From: UBA987 sp002292105
GTDB lineage: Bacteria > Bacteroidota > Bacteroidia > NS11-12g > UBA9320
Assembly (NCBI GenBank): GCA_943846675.1
Contig: OX044357.1
Coordinates: 1,736,001 to 1,800,000, forward strand
Length of the DNA stretch: 64,000 nucleotides
Direction of reading: 5' to 3'
Position 1 is the stretch's first letter, and each line of letters begins with the position of its first letter. Position numbers and translations under genes: made by a program. Shown here one piece after another: positions 16,050 through 25,011 of the stretch. Under the pieces are notes generated by a model that had not been told where the DNA came from, made no database searches, and worked only from the letters and a program-made list of their open reading frames with translations.

Positions 16050-17414
16050 ATGTATTACAACAACATACTTGAGACCATTGGAAACACACCATTGGTTAAA
16101 TTGAACGATATCGTTGCCGATGTATCCGCAACAGTTTTAGCAAAGATTGAAACGACCAACCCAGGTAATTCAGTGAAAGACCGAATGGCTTTGCAAATGA
16201 TTATTGACGCAGAAGCCGACGGCAGATTGAAGCCTGGAGGAACTATCGTTGAAGGTACAAGTGGAAACACAGGTATGGGTTTGGCCATTGCTGGACTGAT
16301 TAAAGGATACAAATGTGTTTTTGTAACTACAGACAAGCAGAGTAAAGAAAAAGTAGATATTCTGAAAGCCGTAGGCGCTGAAGTTATTGTATGTCCTACC
16401 GACGTTGATCCAACAGACAGCAGGTCGTATTACTCTGTTTCTAAAAGACTAGGGGAAGAAATTCCGGGTGCTTGGTATGTCAATCAATATGACAATCCTA
16501 GTAATGTTAAGGCACATTACGAGCAAACTGGTCCAGAAATATGGGAACAAACTGAAGGTAAGATCACACACTTTGTTGTAGGTGTGGGTACTGGTGGTAC
16601 TATCAGTGGTGTTGGACGATACTTAAAAGAACAAAATCCCGATATTCAGATTTGGGGCATAGATACCTATGGTTCCATATTCAAAAAATACCACGAAACT
16701 GGCGAGTTTGACGAAAAGGAAATTTACCCTTACATCACCGAAGGTATTGGAGAAGACATCTTGCCAAAATGTGTCAATTTTGATGTCATCGACAAGTTTG
16801 AGAAAGTTACAGATAAAGATGGATTGGTTTGGCAACGTAAACTGGCGCGCGAAGAAGGAATTCTAGTTGGTAACTCTGCCGGCAGTGCGGTTAAAGGCAT
16901 CCTGCAGTTAAAAGATCATCTTAAACCTGAAGACGTCGTTGTGGTCCTGTTTCACGACCATGCAACGCGTTACATGGGTAAGGCGTTTAACGACGATTGG
17001 ATGAAGGATCGAGGCTTCCTTGATTCTAAGCCTAAAACTGCTTTAGACTTAATATCTAGTCATCAGCACTTACCACTGATTACGGTATTAGACACTGATT
17101 TAGCCAAATCAGCTTTTGATAAAATGGAGAAATACAGTATCTCTCAATTGCCTGTTGTCAACGAGGCTGGAGATTTTATTGGTTCTTTAAACGACCACCA
17201 CATATTCAGACTTTTACTTAACAACCTTGACGCTGGAAACCAGCCAGTGAGTGAAATTATGCAAGCTCCATTTCCAATTGTAAGTTATTACGAAGAAATG
17301 GATTCCGTTTCGAAATCGATCAACAAGGAAAACCCTGCGGTAATGGTTGAGGACCTTGGTGGAGTGTACCACATCATCACGAAGTACGATTTGATATCTG
17401 CATTAGCAAAATAA
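16050..17414 (+). CDS. Cysteine synthase / cystathionine beta-synthase with CBS pair
   Basis: A 454-residue PLP enzyme of the fold-type II family. The PLP lysine is K43 in NPGNSVKDRMAL. The substrate loop EGTSGNTGMGLAIA and phosphate loop GTGGTISGVG are intact. The C-terminal 120 residues form two CBS motifs (LPVVNEAGDFIGSL; later AVMVEDLGGVYHIITKYDL), which usually bind adenosine ligands and regulate activity. The length and architecture match bacterial cystathionine beta-synthases; O-acetylserine use is also possible. The next gene starts 8 nt downstream. Confidence 0.93.
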   Translation: MYYNNILETIGNTPLVKLNDIVADVSATVLAKIETTNPGNSVKDRMALQMIIDAEADGRLKPGGTIVEGTSGNTGMGLAIAGLIKGYKCVFVTTDKQSKEKVDILKAVGAEVIVCPTDVDPTDSRSYYSVSKRLGEEIPGAWYVNQYDNPSNVKAHYEQTGPEIWEQTEGKITHFVVGVGTGGTISGVGRYLKEQNPDIQIWGIDTYGSIFKKYHETGEFDEKEIYPYITEGIGEDILPKCVNFDVIDKFEKVTDKDGLVWQRKLAREEGILVGNSAGSAVKGILQLKDHLKPEDVVVVLFHDHATRYMGKAFNDDWMKDRGFLDSKPKTALDLISSHQHLPLITVLDTDLAKSAFDKMEKYSISQLPVVNEAGDFIGSLNDHHIFRLLLNNLDAGNQPVSEIMQAPFPIVSYYEEMDSVSKSINKENPAVMVEDLGGVYHIITKYDLISALAK

Positions 17415-17422
17415 AGCCTGTC

Positions 17423-18217
17423 GTGTCTCAATTGCATCACTATACCGATCAAATGGGGCATCAGATTGAGTTACGGGGTATACCCAAGAAGGTAGTTTCC
17501 CTTGTTCCTTCCCAAACAGAGTTGTTATACTACCGTGGTGTTAGACCAATCGGTCAAACCGTTTTTTGCATACATCCTTCAGACGAGTTTAAAAACGCCA
17601 AGAAAATCGGTGGTACAAAGAAGTTGCAATTAGACGCCATTCGTGCGTCGCAACCGGATCTGATCATCGGTAACAAAGAAGAGAATGAAGCCGATCAGAT
17701 TAAAACATTACAAGCTGAATTTCCGGTGTGGATGAGCGATATTAATACGATAAACGACTCGTATGATATGCTGCGTTCAATGGGTCACATCTTTCATAAA
17801 ACAAGCCTGACTGACAAACTCATTTTTGACACGGAGCGCGCATTTAATCGTTTAATAACTACTAATTCGGGAATAAATGATGTATTGTATTTAATTTGGA
17901 AAGACCCGTATTACGGTGTTGGATTGAACACATTTATCCATGATGTTTTGGAAAAACCCGGATTTAAAAACGCTATCCAAAACCAAGCTAGGTATCCCGA
18001 GTTGAGCGTGTCGGATATTCGAAACATCAACCCTTCCTATATCTTTTTGTCTTCCGAACCTTTTCCATTTAAGGAAGCGCATCAAAGTGCCATAGCAGAC
18101 CAATTTCCAAACTCCACAGTGGTTTTGGTAGACGGAGAAATGTTTAGCTGGTATGGCAGTCGTTTGCAACATACTCCGACCTATATCAACAAATTATTAT
18201 CTGAAATTGATAGTTGA
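17423..18217 (+). CDS. Helical-backbone substrate-binding-like protein without signal peptide
   Basis: A 264-residue protein with the fold of BtuF/iron-siderophore binding proteins: VVSLVPSQTELLYYRG, QPDLIIGNKEENE, LYLIWKDPYYGVG and INPSYIFLSSEPFPF. The start is GTG at 17423, 8 nt after the CBS gene. No signal peptide or lipobox precedes the domain, which would place it in the cytoplasm. No permease or ATPase of an ABC importer is nearby. It may have a non-transport role. The 3' end, including the stop codon, lies inside a 7-bp repeat array. Confidence 0.82.
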   Translation: MSQLHHYTDQMGHQIELRGIPKKVVSLVPSQTELLYYRGVRPIGQTVFCIHPSDEFKNAKKIGGTKKLQLDAIRASQPDLIIGNKEENEADQIKTLQAEFPVWMSDINTINDSYDMLRSMGHIFHKTSLTDKLIFDTERAFNRLITTNSGINDVLYLIWKDPYYGVGLNTFIHDVLEKPGFKNAIQNQARYPELSVSDIRNINPSYIFLSSEPFPFKEAHQSAIADQFPNSTVVLVDGEMFSWYGSRLQHTPTYINKLLSEIDS

Positions 18218-18368
18218 GAATTGAAAGTTGAGAGTTAGATAATACGCAAACTGATTACAACAAGAACGTCATTCAGAGGTTAGACGTCAGGAGAACCGAA
18301 GAATCTCATCAGTCTTTAGTCTTTGGTCTTTAGTCTTAAATTAAACCCCTAATTCCTAACTCCTAGTA
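18205..18368. repeat. 7-bp repeat arrays overlapping two gene ends
   Basis: The gap between convergent genes holds 18205-18239 (units AATTGAT, AGTTGAG, AATTGAA, AGTTGAG, AGTTAGA), 18311-18338 (AGTCTTT, AGTCTTT, GGTCTTT, AGTCTTA) and 18348-18368 (CCTAATT, CCTAACT, CCTAGTA). The first array covers the stop of the binding-protein gene and the last covers the miaA stop. Confidence 0.8.
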
Positions 18369-19273
18369 CCTTCAATAAACGCAACAACCTTATCAAACGC
18401 ATCTCTTGGAATCCAAACACTTTCAGTCTTATTCTTAAACCAAGTGATCTGCCGTTTGGCATAGCGGCGTGTGTTTTGCTTGATTTTTTCTACGGCTTCT
18501 TCTAAAGTTAATTCACCATCCAAGTATTCAAATAATTCAGCGTAGCCTACTGTTTTTAAGGCATTTAAATCTTTGTATGGCACTAATGATTTCACCTCTT
18601 TCAACAAACCCATTTCCATCATTTGGTCTACGCGTTGGTTAATTCTTTCATACAACGCCTTGCGTTCATCTTCAATGGCTATTTCGACAATATTAAAAGC
18701 CCGCTTTGTTATTTCGTTTTGAGTGAGCTGTTGATGTGTTTTTCCAGAAATTTCAACACGTTCAATCGCGCGCATTAACCGCTGAGGATTCTGACGGTCA
18801 ATAACAGCTGCATGGTCTGGATCAACGCTAGTTAATCGTTTCACAAGGCCATCAATCCCTTCGCGTTTATATAATTGGTCTGCGGCTTTGCGAACCGACC
18901 CATCGTCTTTAGGTGCCTCATGAAAACCATGCAATACGGCATTAATAAACAATCCACTCCCTCCTACCATTACAGCGTAATCGTTGGTTACGAAAATCTT
19001 ATTCAGGACTTTTATAGCATCACGCTCAAATTCGCCCGCAGAGTAATAGTCGTGTATAGATTTGTGCGCAATAAAATGATGTTTGATGGCACTTAACTCA
19101 CCTTCTGAAGGTCTCGCTACGCCAATGTTTAATTCGGAGTAAAATTGCCTTGAGTCGGCAGATACAATGTCTGTGTTAAAGTGCTGCGCTATTGAAATAC
19201 CTAATGCCGTCTTGCCAGATGCCGTAGGCCCTCCGACAACAATCAATGTCTTGTTGGAAGTGTTTTGGGTCAA
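18356..19273 (-). CDS. miaA: tRNA dimethylallyltransferase
   Basis: MiaA transfers a dimethylallyl group to N6 of A37 in tRNAs reading UNN codons. This protein has 305 residues, the normal length. The P-loop GPTASGKT is at residues 15-22, DSRQFY at about 40-45, and the family motif QNPQRLMRAIERVEISGK is present. The tail has KQNTRRYAKRQITWFKN. It is the last gene of a minus-strand tRNA maturation operon and overlaps the previous gene by 4 nt (ATGA). Two MiaE-type hydroxylases that could act on its product lie elsewhere in the window. Confidence 0.97.
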   Translation of the reverse strand: MTQNTSNKTLIVVGGPTASGKTALGISIAQHFNTDIVSADSRQFYSELNIGVARPSEGELSAIKHHFIAHKSIHDYYSAGEFERDAIKVLNKIFVTNDYAVMVGGSGLFINAVLHGFHEAPKDDGSVRKAADQLYKREGIDGLVKRLTSVDPDHAAVIDRQNPQRLMRAIERVEISGKTHQQLTQNEITKRAFNIVEIAIEDERKALYERINQRVDQMMEMGLLKEVKSLVPYKDLNALKTVGYAELFEYLDGELTLEEAVEKIKQNTRRYAKRQITWFKNKTESVWIPRDAFDKVVAFIEGTRS

Positions 19274-19812
19274 GCTTCTTCTGGTTCAGAAAAACTGCCA
19301 GAGCTATCCATGTCGCCGTCAATCCCCATATCACTTACGTCAGGCTCTTCAGCTTCACTAATAATTTCGTCAACTAATTCTTCGAACTCGTTGGTCGCGT
19401 TACCGATTACATGAATCTTTTTTTGTTTTGGCGGCTCTCCTACCACTTTTACCACTTGCGGGTAAATTATAGCGGCATTGGCGCGTTCAATTTTAAAGAG
19501 CTGAACGCGAAACGACCATTCTAACTCATCATGCGTAAACATCAACATCCGCTGATGTGGATCATTCATGAACGCATTCAGTTTACAGTCGGTCATTTGT
19601 AAAACGCCTTCGACGTCTGCATTGGTTATTTCCGTGCCTTTTCTCCAATTATCGCCCGACATAAAAAATGACGCAGTAATTTTTGGATCAAACTTGATGC
19701 TTTCTACAATGGCATGGTATAAATCTCGAAAAGTTTGGTTTGCGCGAACTTCTATCATGCGTTCAACGTCATCAACTTCTTCGAATGTTATTTTAAATCT
19801 GTATACAATCAT
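19270..19812 (-). CDS. pRiA4b ORF-3-like (IS1096 passenger TnpR-like) protein
   Basis: A 180-residue protein. The N-terminal 140 residues match my knowledge of the PRiA4_ORF3 family (MIVYRFKITFEEV, TFRDLYHAIVESIKFD, AFFM-like ASFFMSGDNW). The last 40 residues are very acidic and low in complexity (EEPDVSDMGIDGDMDSS). The family was named for passenger genes of plasmids and IS1096, but no transposase or terminal repeats are visible here. It sits between the CCA-adding enzyme (15 bp before) and miaA (4-nt overlap), so it is probably co-expressed with tRNA maturation. Its function is unknown. Confidence 0.8.
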   Translation of the reverse strand: MIVYRFKITFEEVDDVERMIEVRANQTFRDLYHAIVESIKFDPKITASFFMSGDNWRKGTEITNADVEGVLQMTDCKLNAFMNDPHQRMLMFTHDELEWSFRVQLFKIERANAAIIYPQVVKVVGEPPKQKKIHVIGNATNEFEELVDEIISEAEEPDVSDMGIDGDMDSSGSFSEPEEA

Positions 19813-19827
19813 TTAACTCTCAATGTA

Positions 19828-21234
19828 TTATGCTTTCGACAAGCCTAATTCTTTGCCTTTCTTTAGAACAAAATTAATAGCCTCTTCCCGATTATTTCGT
19901 ATTTCGCCTTCTAAAACTGCTTCCTTCAATGCATTCTTAATTATCCCAACCTCTCTGGACGGCTTGATATCAAACAGTTTAATAATGTCTTCACCCGACA
20001 TTGGTGGTTGAAAATTACGCACTCTGTCACGTTCTTCCACGTCCCGAATTTTGCCTTCAACCTCAATCAAATTTGCTAAAAAGCGTTTAACCTTTCGTTC
20101 GTTCTTTGAAGTGATATCGCATTTGCTCAAACAAAGCAAGTCTTCAATATGTTCACCAGCATCAAAAATCAGACGGCGTACCGCACTGTCGGTGACGATC
20201 TCTTTAGTTAGTGCTATTGGTCGTAAATGCAACAGTACCATTTTCGACACGTAGCGCATTCTTTCGTTTAGTGGTAATTTTAAACGTCTAAAGATTGATT
20301 TTACCTTTTTAGAACCAACAAATTCATGCCCGTGAAACGTCCACCCTTCTTTATCGTTAAAATCCTTTGTGTCTGGCTTCGCGATATCATGCATAATTGC
20401 AGCCCAACGCAGCCAAAGGTTGTCTGACTTGGCGGCCACATTATCTAAAACTTGAAGGGTATGGTAAAAATTGTCTTTGTGTTTTAAGCCGTTTCTTTCC
20501 TCAACACCTTGCAGTGCGATCATTTCAGGGAAAAACCGATGCAACAACTTGGTGTCGAACATAAGTTTAAAGCCAACTGATGGTTTGTCTGCTGCTATAA
20601 TCTTATTTAACTCGTCTGTAATGCGTTCTTGGCTAATAATATCGAGCCGATTGGCTGTGGCCTTAATGCCTTTTAAGGTTTCACCGTCTATATCGAAATT
20701 TAGCTGGGTGGCAAATCGTACAGCGCGCATCATGCGCAAAGGGTCGTCAGAAAAGGTCTGTTCCGGAGCCAGCGGTGTTCTTAGTACCTTGTTTTCTAAG
20801 TCCTTAACACCATCAAATGGATCTATTAATGTTCCATAATCGTTGGCATTTAAGCTTATGGCCAGCGCATTAATCGTAAAATCTCTTCTGTTTTGATCGT
20901 CTTGAATACTTCCTTCTTCTACGGCAGGCTTTCTACTGTCGTGTGTATACGATTCTTTCCGTGCTCCAACGAATTCGAAGTCCCATTCGTTCTGTCTGAT
21001 ATGCGCGGTCCCAAAGTTCTTAAAATAATTCACTTCAGTTGCATTTTCTAGACGGTTGGAAACTTCTTTGGCGAGCGCAATTCCACTACCAACGGTAACA
21101 AAATCAATATCCTTACACGGACGATTTAGCAACGCGTCACGCACAAACCCTCCTACCACAAACACCTCTAAACTAAGGTCTTCAGCAGCTTCTTTGACTA
21201 CGTTGAAAATTGGATGACCGAGATGTTTTAACAT
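19828..21234 (-). CDS. cca: CCA tRNA nucleotidyltransferase with HD domain
   Basis: A 468-residue enzyme that adds or repairs the 3' CCA of tRNA. The head domain has VVGGFVRDALLNRPCKDIDFV, the nucleotidyl-transfer site with DxD, and DFTINALA. The RNA-binding segment has DPLRMMRAVRFATQL. A C-terminal HD domain (WAAIMHDIAKPDT) may add phosphohydrolase activity. I chose the ATG at 21234; a TTG at 21243 adds only three residues and lies in the promoter. It is the first gene of the operon with the pRiA4b-like gene and miaA. Confidence 0.95.
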   Translation of the reverse strand: MLKHLGHPIFNVVKEAAEDLSLEVFVVGGFVRDALLNRPCKDIDFVTVGSGIALAKEVSNRLENATEVNYFKNFGTAHIRQNEWDFEFVGARKESYTHDSRKPAVEEGSIQDDQNRRDFTINALAISLNANDYGTLIDPFDGVKDLENKVLRTPLAPEQTFSDDPLRMMRAVRFATQLNFDIDGETLKGIKATANRLDIISQERITDELNKIIAADKPSVGFKLMFDTKLLHRFFPEMIALQGVEERNGLKHKDNFYHTLQVLDNVAAKSDNLWLRWAAIMHDIAKPDTKDFNDKEGWTFHGHEFVGSKKVKSIFRRLKLPLNERMRYVSKMVLLHLRPIALTKEIVTDSAVRRLIFDAGEHIEDLLCLSKCDITSKNERKVKRFLANLIEVEGKIRDVEERDRVRNFQPPMSGEDIIKLFDIKPSREVGIIKNALKEAVLEGEIRNNREEAINFVLKKGKELGLSKA

Positions 21235-21240
21235 GGGCGG

Positions 21241-21248
21241 CAAATTTA
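21241..21248 (-). promoter_or_regulatory. -7 element of the tRNA maturation operon
   Basis: On the minus strand TAAATTTG fits TAnnTTTG exactly and ends 6 nt before the ATG at 21234, which predicts a nearly leaderless transcript. Confidence 0.5.
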
Positions 21249-21369
21249 ATTCGAATTCTTAAAAGCCGCTTCACTTGGCAAGTTTATTGCAGCAGGAAGT
21301 TCAAATGGTTTTGAAGTTTTTCGCATTTATGCTAAATATTCACTGAACCACGTTTAATTTGAAACGCCT

Positions 21370-22323
21370 ATGAAACTATTAAAGACAATTTTCACACTCG
21401 TTTGTGTATTCATCCTAGCTAATGTTAACGTATCTGCTCAAAACTCTGACCTAGTGTCTGAAAAAGAAGTGCAAGAGCTAAACAAGCTGAACCCAGCGCT
21501 TACTGGTGTTTTGAACAGACTCCGTGTTTTGGGTAATGCCTCTCAAAATGTAGATCTTGGTATTGAAACCAGATTTTTTAAATCAGCCAACCATTTAGGT
21601 TTTTACGCCAAATTTGATAACCTCGATAATCTGGAACGACAATCATTTAACTTCAGTTATGCACGGGACTTGTTAGACAAAGCCGGACTACAAGTCAAAC
21701 TGGGTGGTAATGTCGACTATCAAATCAAGGTGTTTCATAACGATCAGCAAATTTTGACTGATTTTAGTTTTAGGGATTTCAATGGTTTCGAGTATCGAAT
21801 TGATTCGGCTAACGCAAAGGATTTTAATATTGACAGCAAGGTGTTCGACCTGAGTGTTGGAAGTTCGGTTCTCTATAAGAATCTCGTACTTGGTGTTACA
21901 TTAAACCATTTAAATACGCCCGATGTTTCGGTACAAAAAGGAATCGAGCAGTTTAGTGACCTATCGGTCAGTGCACAACTCCTTGGATTCTTTAAACTTG
22001 GTCCGCAAATTACCGTAATCCCAACAGTGATTTATGCCAATCAACAGGACGATGACTTTACCAGTTTGGGTATGAGCATCAATTATAAGTCTGTTACCTT
22101 TAATGGCCAGTACGAAGATTTAAACGGATTTAACGGGTATGACTTCGGACTTTCCGTACGGTTAATGAAGCGGCATTTATTCAACTTGTCTTACAGAACC
22201 GATTTATTGGCTGCTACTCAAGGACAAAACAGTGCGTTAATCAGTGCTACTATAAACAGCACACTCTTCAAGCCTAAAAAGGAGTTAGAAGGAATCTTGG
22301 ATAAGATTAAACTGGTGTACTAA
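21370..22323 (+). CDS. PorP/SprF-like membrane protein
   Basis: A 317-residue exported protein with a signal peptide (MKLLKTIFTLVCVFILANVNVSA). Soon after comes NKLNPALTG, the NPA-type landmark of PorP/SprF proteins. The later part is strand-rich (FNFSYARDLLD, LGVTLNHLNTPD, FDL-type repeats, RHLFNLSYRTDLL) like their barrel. PorP/SprF proteins are linked to type IX secretion and gliding, so this may be an orphan member. The family call rests on pattern, not alignment. Its stop shares bases with the convergent gene at 22320. Confidence 0.65.
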   Translation: MKLLKTIFTLVCVFILANVNVSAQNSDLVSEKEVQELNKLNPALTGVLNRLRVLGNASQNVDLGIETRFFKSANHLGFYAKFDNLDNLERQSFNFSYARDLLDKAGLQVKLGGNVDYQIKVFHNDQQILTDFSFRDFNGFEYRIDSANAKDFNIDSKVFDLSVGSSVLYKNLVLGVTLNHLNTPDVSVQKGIEQFSDLSVSAQLLGFFKLGPQITVIPTVIYANQQDDDFTSLGMSINYKSVTFNGQYEDLNGFNGYDFGLSVRLMKRHLFNLSYRTDLLAATQGQNSALISATINSTLFKPKKELEGILDKIKLVY

Positions 22324-23495
22324 AAAGTACGTAACCAAGAAACCATTGGAACAGGGAAGGTGATAATTTTTCCAATAGAATTGGTCGTTATCACACCGGC
22401 TAACACAATTTGAAACGCTTTATTGTGGGATTGATTGAATCGCATACCTGGCATAATCAATATCGTAGGTTTTATGCCATCGGGCGTTAATTCATACTCA
22501 TCAATTAAATAATCCTTAACTACGATATTACCATTATGATCTGTATAGGTCACCCCGTCTACTTTATATGTTTGTGAAACTGATCGCTTATAATTTGGAG
22601 TCAAAACAGCCATACCATCAAAAATAAAGCTGGCCTTTTTACCTACAGGCGTAATCCCAGAAATGCCAAATACCCCGGCTCCTGTGAAAGGTTTATCGAG
22701 CACCTCCGAAATTGAAAATCCATTAAACTGCGCGAGCGCATTTGTAGAAGATCTGTCGTAATGATACTCGCCCCTAACATCATACTTATAATCATATGAC
22801 CGTCGCAAATCGCTACCTAGAATGGTCCAACCGTAACCAGCAGATATGCTCATATTCGCCTTACGGTCGCCTTTGGTAAAAGTCCCAAAATGTAAGCCGC
22901 CCGCTCCGCTGGCGTTGAATAAAAACCCGGACGAACCGACTATTGTGCCTAAGGCAAAATGATTATCAGATTTTGAATTAAAGGCATATTTAGTGGCCAC
23001 AGCAATCGGACTTGCAATCCATGAGGACATGACACCGATGGACAGATTATCAGATACTGCAAAATGCACCTCGGGTCCATATAAGTGAATCATGGCATAG
23101 TTCTCCTTTTTTTTGATGGGTAACGCATTTGTAGTGAGGTAATACCGCGTTGTGAAAGGTCCTTCATTGCGATAATCCGAATACGCTCCACTTTCAATTT
23201 TCTTCGATTCCGTATCGCTCACTTTAACGATACTGGCGATGTCTGCTTTACTTATATAGATTTTACCAATGGTTTTGGTCATCAATAAAATTTCACGACC
23301 GTCATCAGAAAGAATATACCCGTAAAACTGGCCGCCGTCTGTTTTGGTGACGAGCATCAGCTGTTTATCAGTAGTATCTTTGTTTCCATCAACTTGAGCC
23401 AGTGCACTCGTAGACAAACACGAGACAATAAGAATAACAACAAGTTTCCATGAGGTGGCTAACAGCCTTTTAATTTGTACATTTTCCATAATCAT
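22320..23495 (-). CDS. Exported protein of unknown function (paralogue A)
   Basis: A 391-residue protein with an N-terminal signal (about residues 10-33, ending STSALA). A short domain follows: KTDGGQFYGYILSDDGREIL and GKIYISKADIASI, which looks like a small beta-barrel (SH3/LSm-like) seen in Bacteroidota envelope proteins. The rest is strand-rich and ends FPVPMVSWLRTF, like an outer-membrane barrel. The neighbouring gene at 23675 encodes a paralogue of equal length. Shared blocks include YRNEGPFTTRYYLTTNALP and LYGPEVHFAVSDNLS. The function is unknown. Confidence 0.8.
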   Translation of the reverse strand: MIMENVQIKRLLATSWKLVVILIVSCLSTSALAQVDGNKDTTDKQLMLVTKTDGGQFYGYILSDDGREILLMTKTIGKIYISKADIASIVKVSDTESKKIESGAYSDYRNEGPFTTRYYLTTNALPIKKKENYAMIHLYGPEVHFAVSDNLSIGVMSSWIASPIAVATKYAFNSKSDNHFALGTIVGSSGFLFNASGAGGLHFGTFTKGDRKANMSISAGYGWTILGSDLRRSYDYKYDVRGEYHYDRSSTNALAQFNGFSISEVLDKPFTGAGVFGISGITPVGKKASFIFDGMAVLTPNYKRSVSQTYKVDGVTYTDHNGNIVVKDYLIDEYELTPDGIKPTILIMPGMRFNQSHNKAFQIVLAGVITTNSIGKIITFPVPMVSWLRTF

Positions 23496-23560
23496 TAACC
23501 TTTTATTATTTCACATTTATCGAAGATGCAAACTTTCTTTTACTACAAAAAAGTAAAATT

Positions 23561-23576
23561 ACCTATATAATTCATA
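23561..23576. promoter_or_regulatory. Motif shared by both paralogue upstream regions
   Basis: ACCTATATAATTCATA lies 65 bp before paralogue A. A close relative, ACCTATATATGCTTCATA, lies upstream of paralogue B at 25012. The 179-bp gap holding it has no gene. A binding site for the nearby HTH regulator is possible. Confidence 0.3.
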
Positions 23577-23623
23577 CTGTACAAACTCATAAATGGACAT
23601 GATTAGCAATAAAGGCTCAAATT

Positions 23624-23655
23624 AAAAAAAAGAGCCGACCAATGATCGACTCTTT
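23624..23655 (-). terminator. Terminator after paralogue B
   Basis: On the minus strand a 10-bp stem (AAAGAGTCGA with TCGGCTCTTT, one G-U pair) and 7-nt loop run into a T tract. Confidence 0.8.
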
Positions 23656-23674
23656 AAGCGTATAATAAATGAAA

Positions 23675-24850
23675 CTAAAAAGTTCGTAGCCAAGAAACCA
23701 TAGGCACTGGGAAAGAGTAAATGTCACCCCAGCGATCTTTTGTGATAACACCTGCCAATACAACTTGAAATGCTTTGTTATGTGCTTTGTTAAACCGCAT
23801 GCCAGGCATTATCAAAAATGTAGGCTGCACTCCATTTTTTACAAGTATATTCTTAGCAACAGTAACGTCTTCAGTCGTATATATGTCTCTTCGTTGATTG
23901 TAGTCATAATACTCATAGCTTACGTCCTCCACTGTGATAGTCTTTTCTCTTTCAACCTTGTATAAGGTTGGTAAAAACGCCATGACGTCGAAAATAAAGC
24001 TCGCTTTTTTCCCAACTGGTGCAATTCCTGAAACAGACAACACCGGAGCACCTCTTGTTGATTGCTCTCTTGTTAAAGGTGCTGAGTAAGAATTACCAGT
24101 TAATTTGGACATTGTAGCTTGGCGTCTTTTATATTCTTGATTACTATAAGATGCAGCATAATCTGCCATTTCATATTCGTTTCCATAATTTATTGACCCA
24201 CCTCCCTGACCAAGATTGATATAACCATATCCTGCCGAAAAACTAATATTTGAACGTCTGTCTCCCTGCGTAACTGTAGCCCAATGCAATCCCCCAAAGG
24301 CACTAGCATTACCAAGAAATCCAGAAGAACCCATGATCGTTCCCAATGCAAAATGCGTGTTCGTTTCTGAATCAAACGAATATTTTGCGGCTATCGCTAT
24401 TGGACTTGCAATCCATGAAGACATAACGCCCAAAGAAAGGTTGTCTGATACAGCAAAGTGCACCTCTGGTCCATATAAGTGCAACATGGCATAGCTTTCG
24501 CCCTTTTTAATCGGCAACGCATTTGTTGTGAGATAATAACGCGTAGTAAAGGGACCTTCATTACGATAATCTGTGTAATCCCCATTAACGTTAGCTATTC
24601 CGTTGTCAGCGATTTTAACAATAGAAGCGATGTCTCCTTTGCTGATATAGAGTTTACCTATATTTTTCGTTTCAAGCAAGATCTCTCTGCCATCATCCTC
24701 AATGATGTAACCATAGAACTGACCACCATCTGTTTTGGTGACCAGAAACAATTGTTTTGTTGTGGTGTCTTGCGGTTCGGTTTGTGCTTGAATGGTTGGT
24801 GCTGATAAAAACAAGACGAGCAAAGCGAAGCATGTTGTAAGTGTTTTCAT
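23675..24850 (-). CDS. Exported protein of unknown function (paralogue B)
   Basis: A 391-residue protein with a signal peptide (MKTLTTCFALLVLFLSAPTIQA). It shares the small TDGGQFYGYI domain, the central block LYGPEVHFAVSDNLSLGVMS and the end FPVPMVSWLRTF with paralogue A. The copies differ most in the middle (about residues 200-300), where B has a Tyr/Gln/Arg-rich loop. An own terminator follows, so the two genes are separate units. A predicted outer-membrane location comes from strand patterns and the aromatic end. Confidence 0.8.
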   Translation of the reverse strand: MKTLTTCFALLVLFLSAPTIQAQTEPQDTTTKQLFLVTKTDGGQFYGYIIEDDGREILLETKNIGKLYISKGDIASIVKIADNGIANVNGDYTDYRNEGPFTTRYYLTTNALPIKKGESYAMLHLYGPEVHFAVSDNLSLGVMSSWIASPIAIAAKYSFDSETNTHFALGTIMGSSGFLGNASAFGGLHWATVTQGDRRSNISFSAGYGYINLGQGGGSINYGNEYEMADYAASYSNQEYKRRQATMSKLTGNSYSAPLTREQSTRGAPVLSVSGIAPVGKKASFIFDVMAFLPTLYKVEREKTITVEDVSYEYYDYNQRRDIYTTEDVTVAKNILVKNGVQPTFLIMPGMRFNKAHNKAFQVVLAGVITKDRWGDIYSFPVPMVSWLRTF

Positions 24851-25011
24851 TGTGATTCTTTTTAGACAATTATTTACGTTTTATACTTCGACAAAGGTTT
24901 GTGCTATCACATTCTAATAATTGTGAAATATTTAATACGATTCGCGCCTTTTACCACTTCTATGCACTTATTAATTTTTTGACCTACAATTGGTTCAAAA
25001 AATAAACACTC

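Noticed and set aside
19270..19812. Insertion sequence remnant suggested by an IS1096-passenger-like protein
   Set aside because: No transposase, terminal inverted repeats or target duplication; the gene is operonically locked between cca and miaA.
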